Below are positions 41,439 to 50,900 of a stretch of 64,000 nucleotides of DNA, piece after piece (within the stretch, counting starts at the first letter, position 1; the number at the start of each line of letters is the position of its first letter). The stretch lies in contig NZ_JBHSHY010000004.1 of the NCBI RefSeq assembly GCF_042653205.1, forward strand, positions 124,001-188,000, given 5' to 3'. The DNA is from Paenibacillus_Z sp042653205. GTDB taxonomy: Bacteria > Bacillota > Bacilli > Paenibacillales > Paenibacillaceae. The notes below the pieces were generated by a model. It did no database searches and was not told the DNA's origin. It saw only the letters and a program-made list of their open reading frames with translations. The translations under genes were made by a program, and so were the position numbers.

Positions 41439-42152
41439 ATGAATATCGCGAACCAAATCGCGCTCGTAACCGGAGCGAACCGAGGACTGGGCCTGCAGCT
41501 TGCCCGCGAGCTCGTTGCCCGGGGGGCAAAAGTATACGCGGGAGCGAGAAACCCGCAAGCCGTCGACATTCCGGGGGCGATCCCGCTGCAGCTCGACATC
41601 ACGGATCCGGCATCGGTCGCCGCGGCGGCCGATGCCGCTAAGGACGTGACGCTTCTCATCAATAACGCGGGCACCTCGACCGGCGGTTCGCTGCTGGAAG
41701 ACGATCTGTCCAAGATGCACCTGGAATTCGACACGCACGTATTCGGCACCCTAGCGATGGTTCGTGCGTTCGCTCCGGTCCTCGAGCGGAACGGCGGCGG
41801 GTCGGTTCTTAATATTCTCTCCGTTTTGTCCTGGTTTACTACCGGCGGCGCCGGGGCGTATTCGACGGCCAAAGCGGCGGAGTGGGGCATGACGAACGTG
41901 CTGCGGGTGAATCTGGCGCCGCGCAACATTCGCGTCGCCGGCCTTCATGTCGGCTTCATGGACACCGATATGACCGCTCGCGTCGACGCTCCGAAATCGA
42001 ACCCTGCGGATATCGCCAAAATCGCCATCGACGGCCTGGAAGCGGACAGCTACGAAATCGTGGCCGACGAGATGAGCCGCAACGTGCAGAAGGGTCTTGC
42101 CGGCGGCGTAGCGGCCCTCTATCCGAATTTGTTCAAGAACGACGCGAACTGA
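41439..42152 (+). CDS. Short-chain dehydrogenase/reductase
   Basis: 237 residues with intact SDR signatures: cofactor TGANRGLG (11-18), NNAG, catalytic Ser in NILSVLSWF and YSTAKAAEW (Tyr-x-x-x-Lys). The acidic/basic pattern after beta-2 (GARNPQ) suggests NADP. GAGGAGAG precedes the ATG. Monocistronic with a long palindromic leader, so probably inducible. Substrate unknown. Confidence 0.9.
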   Translation: MNIANQIALVTGANRGLGLQLARELVARGAKVYAGARNPQAVDIPGAIPLQLDITDPASVAAAADAAKDVTLLINNAGTSTGGSLLEDDLSKMHLEFDTHVFGTLAMVRAFAPVLERNGGGSVLNILSVLSWFTTGGAGAYSTAKAAEWGMTNVLRVNLAPRNIRVAGLHVGFMDTDMTARVDAPKSNPADIAKIAIDGLEADSYEIVADEMSRNVQKGLAGGVAALYPNLFKNDAN

Positions 42153-42228
42153 TCGGTGCCGACCGCGAGTGGCGCATAGCATGTCTAATAATGAGTCGGA
42201 ACGGCCTTAAGCCGTTCCGGATGAACGG

Positions 42229-42259
42229 GAACCGCAGCCAAGTGGCTGCGGTTCTTTTT
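42229..42259 (+). terminator. Terminator of the SDR gene
   Basis: GAACCGCAGCCA / TGGCTGCGGTTC followed by T4; preceded by another 8-bp hairpin GGAACGGC / GCCGTTCC (42198-42218). Confidence 0.88.
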
Positions 42260-42495
42260 GTTGCGCTTGCCCGTCCTCATCGGCGGCTTCACCGCTTCGG
42301 GGCGCGACTCCGGACCGTAACGCCGTCTGCCATTTCGTCACGGTCCAATGAGCGATTCCAATCAACATTTACAATCCCTACACATGGAGGACTTGTGAGG
42401 TTTAGACGAACGGCCTAGGACTTTATGCGGACAGGCGGAGCCGCGCTGCCGTCTCGTTAAACCGTTTACATTTCAATGGCGGTGAAGGGGAGAGC

Positions 42496-42535
42496 GGTTA
42501 CAAGTCGCGAATACGGCAATGCGGGACTTGTAACC
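42496..42535. repeat. 11-bp perfect inverted repeat in the leader of the phosphatase operon
   Basis: GGTTACAAGTC (42496-42506) / GACTTGTAACC (42525-42535) with an 18-base loop and no T-run. It lies in an otherwise gene-free 42260-42740. Confidence 0.6.
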
Positions 42536-42740
42536 CAACCTCCGCTTCCGCTTACGAGTATAAGCAGCAGCTTTCGTAAGGGCGTAACGTACAAGAAAAA
42601 GTTAACATATGCCAGCGAATAAATCGTGCTTTGCCTTTACGAAGGATTTAACCGGCGTTGACACGGGAACAATTGATGCCCCCTTTCATCCGGCTTATAG
42701 TAATGCAGGGTTTATTAGATTTATAGGAGGGAATGCAGGA

Positions 42741-45700
42741 GTGAAGAAAGGGTTCAGGCTGACAAATCGCATGCTCGCCATCGTGCTGATCTGGACGTCG
42801 GTTTTTGCCGCTGCGGGCTATTCCGCGGTGCAGCATGCCAACGCCCGGACGGCGGCGGTGAACGTCTTCGCGGCGGCTGGCGTTACGGCAACCGCGAGCG
42901 GATACGCGTCGGATGAGTTTGCGCCGGCCAACGCGATTGACGGAAATAGAAACAGCGGCAAATGGATCACCGAAGGCGACGATAGTCTGCCGACGGCGGA
43001 ACGTCCGTACTGGCTCGAGGTCGATGCCGGCGAGGAGGTAACCGTGCAGCAGTTCGTGCTTGCGCATGCCGGATCCGGCGGCGAACAAGCGGCATACAAC
43101 ACGAAGGATTTCACGATCGAGACGAGCCGCGACGACGTGAACTGGACGCCGGCCGTTACCGTGACCGGCAATACGGAAGGCTTGACCGCGCACGATTTGG
43201 ACAAGCCGGTGAAGGCGCGGTACTTCAAGCTCGCCATCACGAATCCGGGCATCGCGGATCCCGCGTCGGGCAACTACGCGGCGCACATCTACGAATTCGA
43301 GGCGATGGGTTTCCGCGCCGATCCAGACGCGCAGCAGCCTTATGCAGCCGAACCTGAAGCGGGCAAAGGAACGGTGCAAGGCGCGGCTGGCAACGTCCAC
43401 GGCTTGCTCGCCGAGTTCTATGCGGGCACGGGCGCGGCCAATAACTTCGCGTTCGGGGATTACAAAGGGGCGACGGTCGACCCGCTCATTAATTTTACCG
43501 ACCTGAATCCTATCCTGACCGGCTACACGGGCGGGGAAGACAACGCGAACATCCGGTGGACCGGCCAGATCATGGCGCCGGCAACGGGCGACTATACCTT
43601 CTTCATGCAGGGCGACAACGGCTTCAACCTGTGGATCGACGACAAGCCCGTCATCGAGCACTGGGTGAACGATTGGGATAAAGAAATCACGAGCGCGGCG
43701 GTCCATCTGGAAGCCGGCCGCAAGTACAGCTTCAAGATCGAATACTTCGAAGACTTCGGCGGCTCCAACCTGTACCTGCGCTGGTCGTCGCCGACGATGG
43801 CGAAGGATTTCGTGCCGAGCAGCGCGTACTACCTGCCGGCCGATTATACCGGCGCTGTCGCAAGCACCGCGCTGGCGGACGGCAAGACCGTGACGCTGAC
43901 GCTGGTATCCGAGCTCGGCCAGCTGCCGGCGGGCCTGAACGCGCACCTGACGCTGACGGCCGACGGAGCGCCGGTCGCCGTGCGAAGCGTCGCACCGGCG
44001 GATGCCTCCGGCGTCACGCTGACCATGGCGAAAGCCATTCTTCCGGGTCAGCGCCTCGCGCTCGCGTACGACGGACTCGGCGGCTTGAGCTACGCGGACG
44101 GTACGCCTGTCGCGGCGTTCAAGTTTACGCCGTCCAACCTCTCCGAAATCATCAATTATTCGCCGATCGCGATCGCGATGTCGATCCACGGCAGCGCGAA
44201 GACCAATCGCGCGTTCGCGTGGTACACCCGTTACGACCGGCCGGAGAACGCGCCGGCGAACGCGAAGGACAGTATCGTCGAGATCGTGCCGGCGGGCGAG
44301 GAATTCGGCTCGCCGAACGCGAAGCGTTTCGCGGCCAAGCCGGAAGACACGCGCGTGCTCAACAATCTGCAGATTACGAGCGGCCTGACGGGCTCGTTTA
44401 TCTCCCATAAAGTGCTGGCCGAAGGGCTGACGCCGGGAACGGCGTACAAGTACCGGGTTGGCGCGGACGACAACTGGAGCCAGACGGGCAGCTTCACGAC
44501 CGAAACCAACGACGGGAAGCCTTACAACTTCCTGTACATGACGGACTCGCAAGGCTCCAGCACGCAGGATTACAGCGTATGGGCGAACACGATGTCCCAA
44601 GCGCTGAAGCATGTCGCGGATCCGCGGTTCCTCGTCATGACCGGCGACCAGGTCGACGCGGGCAAGCTGGAATCCCAGTGGCTGGATTACTTCGGCCAGC
44701 CGCAGGACATGCTCATGAACCTGCCGATTCAAGCGGCGGTCGGCAACCACGAAGGTCCTTATAACGATAACTATTACTATCATTTCAACTATCCGAACGA
44801 CGCCATCCCGGATCCGCTGCCTCCGGGCAGTGTATACGCGTTCGATTACGGCGACGCGCACATTATGATCCTCAACACGATGGATATGAGCTGGGACGCC
44901 CGCCAGTCGGCAGCCTTCGAGAAGGAGGTCGAATGGCTGAAGCACGAGGTGGCGAAGACGGACAAGAAGTGGAAGATCGTCGCGTTCCACAAGGCGATCT
45001 ACTCTGTCGGCAACCACGCCAAGGACGCCGATATCTTGGCGCTTCGCGAGAAGATGTATCCGATCTTCGACGATTTGGGCATCGACGTCGTGCTGCAGGG
45101 GCATGACCATACGTTCATGCGATCGTTCCAAATGTACGGCAACAAGCCGATCAAGGACGTAACGAAGGACAGCGAGGGACGCGTCGTGAATCCGGGCGGC
45201 ACGCTGTACATGATCAATAACTCGGCGGCCACGAAATTCTACGAGATTTCGATTCCGGATCCGGCTTATGCGGCTTACATCGAGCAACCGAAGGTCGCGA
45301 TCTATTCCGGCGTCAGCATGACCGAGAACAGCTTCAAGATCGACTCGTACAAATCCGGTCAGGATACGCCGTTCGACACGTATTCCATCTTCCGGGACGA
45401 CGCGAAGCCGGCGCCGGTCGTCAACTTGACCGCGGTCAAGTCGGACAACGGCAAGCGGACGATCACCTGGACGATGCCGGCGAACGACGATGCGAATAAC
45501 CCGGTTCGCGAATTCCGTCTCTACGAAGCCGCGGATCGGCTCGGTGCGAACTGGAGCGTTACAATTCCGGTCACGGGCACCCAACAGGACTATCAATACG
45601 TCGTCGACGCGACCGATCCGGACCAAACGCTCGAGTTCGTCGTGAAGGCTGTCAACAAGCGCAACAACTCCGACGCCAGCGTGGCGGCGAGCGCCGGCGA

Positions 45701-46292
45701 TCAGCCGGCCGCGCCGACGAATCCGGTTGTCGACGATGCGCACAATACGTTCGGCTGGACGAACGCGCCGAAGTATGCGGAGCCGGCGGATTACGAATTC
45801 AGCGTGGACAACGGCGCAACGTGGAAGCCGGTCTCGGCGAATCCGCAGCCGGTCGGCGACGCGGACTATGCGGCAGGCGCCGTACGGGTGCGCGTAGCGG
45901 CCAACGCGGCTCGCGGCATTTCGGCGGGCGCACCGCTCGTCTCGCCGAAGGCGTTCACGAAGAACGATGTGCGGGATACGTACCTGCTTACGGGCAGCAT
46001 CGAGCGGGACGACGCCAAGAACAAGCTGAAGGTATCCGTGAACGTCGAGTCGCTGACCGAATACGGCGGCGAAGCCTACCTCGTCTTCCAGCTCGTGAAA
46101 GGCGACGGCACGACGCCGGGGCTGCTCAGCGCGGTGCGGCTGAAGCAGACGAAGATGGCGGTTACGCAATACTTTGATCAAGCAGGCGCGGACGCGCAAG
46201 TGAAGGTGTTCGTCGTGAATCAATTCGACAGCGGCAAGAAGCCGCTGGATACGACGCCGGTACAGCTGGCGAAGCCGATCGTGCTCCAATAA
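42741..46292 (+). CDS. Secreted F5/8C - PA14 - metallophosphatase
   Basis: 1183 residues. The signal sequence (MKKGFRLTNRMLAIVLIWTS...) starts at GTG 42741 with AGGAGG upstream. Modules: F5/8-type C/CBM32 (about 40-190), PA14 carbohydrate-binding (about 219-363: GLLAEFYAGTG, GDYTFFMQGDNGFNLWID), a beta module (365-465), a purple-acid-phosphatase-like fn3 part (472-590) and the calcineurin-type catalytic domain (595-840) with FLYMTDSQG, MTGDQVDAG, VGNHEG, AFHKAIYS and LQGHDHTFMR. Then fn3 (891-985) and a C-terminal module (990-1183) that recurs in the GH92 protein of the same operon. It hydrolyses phosphomonoesters or diesters outside the cell; with a mannosidase neighbour, phosphomannan or glycan phosphate is an attractive guess. 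Confidence 0.88.
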   Translation: MKKGFRLTNRMLAIVLIWTSVFAAAGYSAVQHANARTAAVNVFAAAGVTATASGYASDEFAPANAIDGNRNSGKWITEGDDSLPTAERPYWLEVDAGEEVTVQQFVLAHAGSGGEQAAYNTKDFTIETSRDDVNWTPAVTVTGNTEGLTAHDLDKPVKARYFKLAITNPGIADPASGNYAAHIYEFEAMGFRADPDAQQPYAAEPEAGKGTVQGAAGNVHGLLAEFYAGTGAANNFAFGDYKGATVDPLINFTDLNPILTGYTGGEDNANIRWTGQIMAPATGDYTFFMQGDNGFNLWIDDKPVIEHWVNDWDKEITSAAVHLEAGRKYSFKIEYFEDFGGSNLYLRWSSPTMAKDFVPSSAYYLPADYTGAVASTALADGKTVTLTLVSELGQLPAGLNAHLTLTADGAPVAVRSVAPADASGVTLTMAKAILPGQRLALAYDGLGGLSYADGTPVAAFKFTPSNLSEIINYSPIAIAMSIHGSAKTNRAFAWYTRYDRPENAPANAKDSIVEIVPAGEEFGSPNAKRFAAKPEDTRVLNNLQITSGLTGSFISHKVLAEGLTPGTAYKYRVGADDNWSQTGSFTTETNDGKPYNFLYMTDSQGSSTQDYSVWANTMSQALKHVADPRFLVMTGDQVDAGKLESQWLDYFGQPQDMLMNLPIQAAVGNHEGPYNDNYYYHFNYPNDAIPDPLPPGSVYAFDYGDAHIMILNTMDMSWDARQSAAFEKEVEWLKHEVAKTDKKWKIVAFHKAIYSVGNHAKDADILALREKMYPIFDDLGIDVVLQGHDHTFMRSFQMYGNKPIKDVTKDSEGRVVNPGGTLYMINNSAATKFYEISIPDPAYAAYIEQPKVAIYSGVSMTENSFKIDSYKSGQDTPFDTYSIFRDDAKPAPVVNLTAVKSDNGKRTITWTMPANDDANNPVREFRLYEAADRLGANWSVTIPVTGTQQDYQYVVDATDPDQTLEFVVKAVNKRNNSDASVAASAGDQPAAPTNPVVDDAHNTFGWTNAPKYAEPADYEFSVDNGATWKPVSANPQPVGDADYAAGAVRVRVAANAARGISAGAPLVSPKAFTKNDVRDTYLLTGSIERDDAKNKLKVSVNVESLTEYGGEAYLVFQLVKGDGTTPGLLSAVRLKQTKMAVTQYFDQAGADAQVKVFVVNQFDSGKKPLDTTPVQLAKPIVLQ

Positions 46293-46317
46293 CGGCTGGA
46301 AAGAGAGGACTGCAAAC

Positions 46318-47916
46318 GTGAAAAAGGTTTTGGCGGCCATGCTGGCGCTGCTCTTCGTACTGGCGCCGGTGTCCGGTTACGCCGCGGCGAAGTACACGCT
46401 CGAGCTGAATGCGGACAAGCTGCAGCGCGGGGAGCGGCTGACGCTTTCCGGAACGGCGGAGGGCGACGTGAACGTGAAGATCGTGAGCCCGGACAAAACG
46501 ACGTTTTATCTAGACGTCATCGAATCGGCCGGGGGCAGCTTTAAGAAGACGATCACCATCCCGCAAGAAGCGGACTTCGCGCCGTACGGCGTCTACCATC
46601 TCGCGGCGAGCAACGGCGCCGCGACGCTGAGCAAGACGTTCGCGGTTACGGATGCGGACGGTAATTATCCGCAAGAGCCGTCCGAGGGAGGCGGAGGCGG
46701 CGTGATTATCGCGCCGCCGTCGAACGCGATTCCGGCCGACGCCGGCACGGCGACGGGCAGCGGCATCGAGCCCGATCAGGCGCCGAATGGCACATACATC
46801 GTCGGCAGCGATACGCTGACGTCCGCGGCTGGTCAAGCCGGCGACGCGGTGACGATCAAGCTGCCGGCATCGTCCGGCATGTCCGGCAGCGCGCTGGAGT
46901 TCCCGGCGCAAGCGCTGAACACGCTGAGAAGCAACCACAAGGATCTCGTCATTGTCTCCGGCAACGCCACGGTCCGCATTCCGGCGGAAGCGATCGCGGC
47001 GGACAACGCCGGTCAGGAGACGAATATCCGCATCGTGCTGAACACGGCACTGACGGACGACGCGAAGAACGCCATCGCGGGCTCGCTCGGTTCGAACGCA
47101 GACTACCATAGCAGCGGCGCGGTCGTTACGGTCGCTATCCAGCTCGTATCGAGCGGCACGGCGACCGAGATTCACGACCTGGGCAAGCCGGCGACGGTCA
47201 AGCTGAAGCTGACGAACGAGCAGGCGAAGACGGTCGCGGCGGATCTGGCCGGCGCGTACTTCGTGAACGGCAGCGAATTGGAGTACGTCGGCGGCAAAGC
47301 GGAGAGCGGCACGTTCACGTTCCTGGTGAACCACTTCTCGACGTACGCGATCCTGGAATACGCTAAGACCTTCATCGAGATGAAGGGCCACTGGGCGGAG
47401 CAGGCCGTGAAATCGCTGGCCGCGAAGCATATCGTAACCGGCGTGGACGAACGGCATTACGTGCCGGGACGCGGCATCACGCGGGCCGAGTTCGCAACGA
47501 TGCTCATGCGGAGCGTCGCGTGGAACGGCAAGGCGGACGTGCCTGCGGGCACTGATCCGTTCAAGGACGTACCGGCCGGCAGCTACTACGCTGATGCCGT
47601 GACGCAAGCGGCTTCGCTCGGGATCGTGACGGGCTACCAAGGCGCGTTCCGTCCGAACGACGGCATTACCCGCGAGGAAGCGGTCGTGGCGCTCGTGCGC
47701 GCGGCCCAATATTTCGACCTTGCGTCTCCGGGCAAGGGAGCGCCGGCTTTCGCGGACGCGAAGAGCATCTCGGCGTGGGCGGCGACAGCCGTGAACGAGG
47801 CCTGGACCCAAGGCTTGATTGAAGGCGACGGCAAGCAGTTCCATCCGAAGAAATCCGTGACGCGCGCCGAAGTGGCCGTCATGATCGGCCGGCTGCTGCC
47901 GGCCGGTTCCCTGTAA
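46318..47916 (+). CDS. SLH-domain surface protein
   Basis: 532 residues from GTG 46318 with a signal peptide ending near GYA-AA (residue 23). The N-terminal beta domain (25-115: YTLELNADKLQRGERLTLSG) resembles a macroglobulin/Ig-like module. A Gly-rich linker (EGGGGGVI) follows, then a middle beta region (150-345). Three SLH repeats fill the C-terminus (about 354-532: GHWAEQAVKSLAAKHIV, YYADAVTQAASLGIVTG, AWAATAVNEAWTQGLIEG). SLH repeats bind pyruvylated wall polymer. It lies between two large secreted enzymes that lack an anchor and could hold them at the surface; this is inference. Confidence 0.9.
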   Translation: MKKVLAAMLALLFVLAPVSGYAAAKYTLELNADKLQRGERLTLSGTAEGDVNVKIVSPDKTTFYLDVIESAGGSFKKTITIPQEADFAPYGVYHLAASNGAATLSKTFAVTDADGNYPQEPSEGGGGGVIIAPPSNAIPADAGTATGSGIEPDQAPNGTYIVGSDTLTSAAGQAGDAVTIKLPASSGMSGSALEFPAQALNTLRSNHKDLVIVSGNATVRIPAEAIAADNAGQETNIRIVLNTALTDDAKNAIAGSLGSNADYHSSGAVVTVAIQLVSSGTATEIHDLGKPATVKLKLTNEQAKTVAADLAGAYFVNGSELEYVGGKAESGTFTFLVNHFSTYAILEYAKTFIEMKGHWAEQAVKSLAAKHIVTGVDERHYVPGRGITRAEFATMLMRSVAWNGKADVPAGTDPFKDVPAGSYYADAVTQAASLGIVTGYQGAFRPNDGITREEAVVALVRAAQYFDLASPGKGAPAFADAKSISAWAATAVNEAWTQGLIEGDGKQFHPKKSVTRAEVAVMIGRLLPAGSL

Positions 47917-47942
47917 GACGAACGAAGGAGGACCGAATATCA

Positions 47943-50900
47943 ATGCGGAAGAAGTTACTGGCGGTTGCCTTGACGGCCATGTTCGTCTATAACCTGCTGC
48001 TGCCCGTTACGGCAGAAGTCGTGACCGCGGCCGCCTCGGCGGACCCGGGTACGCCGACGCGGAACGTGGCGATCGGCGCTGTGGCAACGGCGTCTGGCCA
48101 ATGCAATGCGAACGAGAATCCGGCTAACGCCGTCGACGGCAAGAACGACACCAAATGGTGCGACAATACGTCCGCGGCCAAAAAATGGCTGCAGCTCGAC
48201 CTGGGCAAGGTTTACAACATCAACGAATGGGCTGTGCAAAACGCGGCCATCAACGAGGGGAACAATGCCCCGTTCTGGAATACGAAGGATTTCCGTCTGC
48301 AAAAGAGCGACGACGGCCAGACCTGGACCGACGTCGACGTCGTGAAGAGCAATGTGCAAACGATCGTCGATCGCTTCGTAACGCCGTTCGAGGCGCGCTA
48401 TGTGCGATTGTACATCGACAAAGCCGCCTATGACGGCAATGTCGTTCGCGTATACGAATTCGAAGTGTACGGCGTAGACGCCGGCCAAACGCCGGCCGAC
48501 CGGCCTTCGAATCTGGCGCCGATCGATTATGTGGATCCGTTTATCAATACCCTCGGCGATAACGGCCAGACGAATCCAGGCCCAACCACGCCGTTCGGAC
48601 TGGCGTCCCCTGGTCCGGATGGCGACGGCGGGGCATTCAGCGGCTACTATTACCAGGATAAGAACTTAAAGGGCTTCTCTCATATGCGTTACAGCGGCGC
48701 AGGCTGCAGCGGCGCGGGCGGCAACATCCTTTTGATGCCTGAAGTTCGCGAATTCACGAAAAACGCGGCGGAGTACAAGCAGAAATATATCAAAAGCAGT
48801 GAAGAAGCGTCTGTCGGTTATTACGGCGTTGATTTTGAGAACGGTATCGACGCAAAGCTGACTACCGCAGATCATGTAGCTTTCCACAAGTACACCTTCC
48901 CGGCTGCGGCGGCGAATGGCTCGGTCCTGCTGGATCTGTCCAATTCGTATGCGGGCATGGTGGACGCAAACCTGAAAGTAGTGAACAACTATGAGATCAC
49001 AGGCATGGTCAAGTCCAAAAACGTCTGCGGCAATGGTTACTACACGATCTACTATTCCATTCAGTTCGACCATGATTTCGACAGCTACAAATCATGGCAG
49101 GACAATACAGTAGGCGATAACGTAGCCGAGCGTACCGGATTTAACAGCGGCGTATGGATGAACTTCAACACGCAAACGGCCAAAACCGTTCAAGCGAAAG
49201 TCGGTCTGTCCTCGATCAGCGTGGAGCAGGCGCAGGCTGAGCGCGGCAAGTTTACGGATTGGGATTTCGACGCTCGTCATCAGGAAGCGCGCAAAGCGTG
49301 GAGCGACGTGCTGAATAAGGTCGAAATTACGGATGCGGATGAAGTAAACAAACGCGTATTTTATACGCAGATGTATCATGCTTACCAAATGCCGAAAAAC
49401 ATCACGAGCTCGGCAGGCACGTTCAAGGCAGCGCGCGACGAGAACACGATTCGCAACGTCTCGGAGCCAGGTCTTGGCGATCATTTCCAATATTACAACG
49501 GTTGGGCGACATGGGACGATTTCCGCAAATTCTCGCTGTTCTCTGTCCTCGAGCCGCAGCGTTACGAGAACATGGTGAAATCGCTGGTCGATCTGTACAG
49601 CACCCGCGGTTCCTATCAGCAATGGGCCAACGGCTATTGGCCGAGCCCGGCGGCCCGGAACGAGTTTAACGGCGCCGTTATTTTGGATGCTTATGCAAAA
49701 GGCTTTCAGGATTTCGATGCCTATAAAGCGCTGAAGGGTATGGCTATCGATGCGGACAACTTCTCGATCAGCGACGGTGAAATTTCCGGCAAGCTGGAGA
49801 AATACAACAGCGCTTCGTTCCCGATGAAGCTGGCCGCTCTGATCGGCGACAAGGCGACATACGAGAAGTACAAAGCGATGGCGCAAGGCTACAAAGGTCT
49901 GTGGAATCCGAACCAAGTAGATGAAAAAGGTGTGAAAACCGGCTTCTTTACGCCAAACGGCAGCACGGTCGGCCCAGGCGATATTCAGGCAGTCGATCGC
50001 TTTGCGTACCAAGGTAACCTGTGGCAGTACCGATGGTCGGTGCCGCAGGACGTGAACGGGATGGCCGAGCTGATGGGCGGCAAGAAGGCCACGGCGGAGC
50101 AATTGCTGCATTTCTTCGACATCGACGAGTACATGGCGATCAATGAAGAGGATATCCAGGCGCCGTATCTGTTCGATTACCTGGGGTATCCGTATCTGAC
50201 GCAATACTTCGCACGTCAATTCACGACGGAAGTCGTGACGCAGAAGTATCATAACCATGGCACGTACGCCTATCCGATGAAATCCCGCGTGTACCGCGAC
50301 GATCCGGAAGGTTACCTGTTGTCCATGGACGACGATGCAGGCGCCATGAGCTCCTGGTTTGTTTACAGCGCGCTCGGCTTGTTCCCGGGCACCCCTGGCG
50401 AAGGCTCGTTCCTGATCGGTTCTCCGATCTTCTCCGAGGTGAAGCTGCATCTGGATAATGGTAAAACGATGGTCATCAAGGCTGACGGCGTGTCCAGCCA
50501 AAACCGCTTCATCCAATCCGCGGAGCTGAACGGCAAGAACTTCGATCAGGCGTGGATCACGTACGACGACATCATGGCCGGCGGCATGCTGGAATTCCAT
50601 ATGGGCAGCCAGCCGAACACGAACTGGGGCGCGAAAGCGAGCGCGCAGCCGCCGACGATCGATTACGCGGCCGACATCGATAACCGCTTCAGCCACGAGC
50701 CGATGATCGCGGAGAAATCGACATGGAAATACCTGGATAAGGGCCGCTACGCCGGAGAGGGCTGGACGACGGCCGCGTTCGACGACAGCGCGTGGGCTTC
50801 CGGGCCGGCGATGCTCGGGTACGACAGCTACGGCAAGCCGGCCACCAAGGTCAGCTACGGCCCGAACGCCAACAACAAGTACCCGACGACGTACTTCCGC

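Noticed and set aside
42648..46340. A 1230-codon open frame on the minus strand opposite the phosphatase gene
   Set aside because: Arg/Val/His-rich composition, no domain or ribosome site, fully opposite a gene with clear catalytic motifs; long antisense frames are expected in GC-rich DNA.
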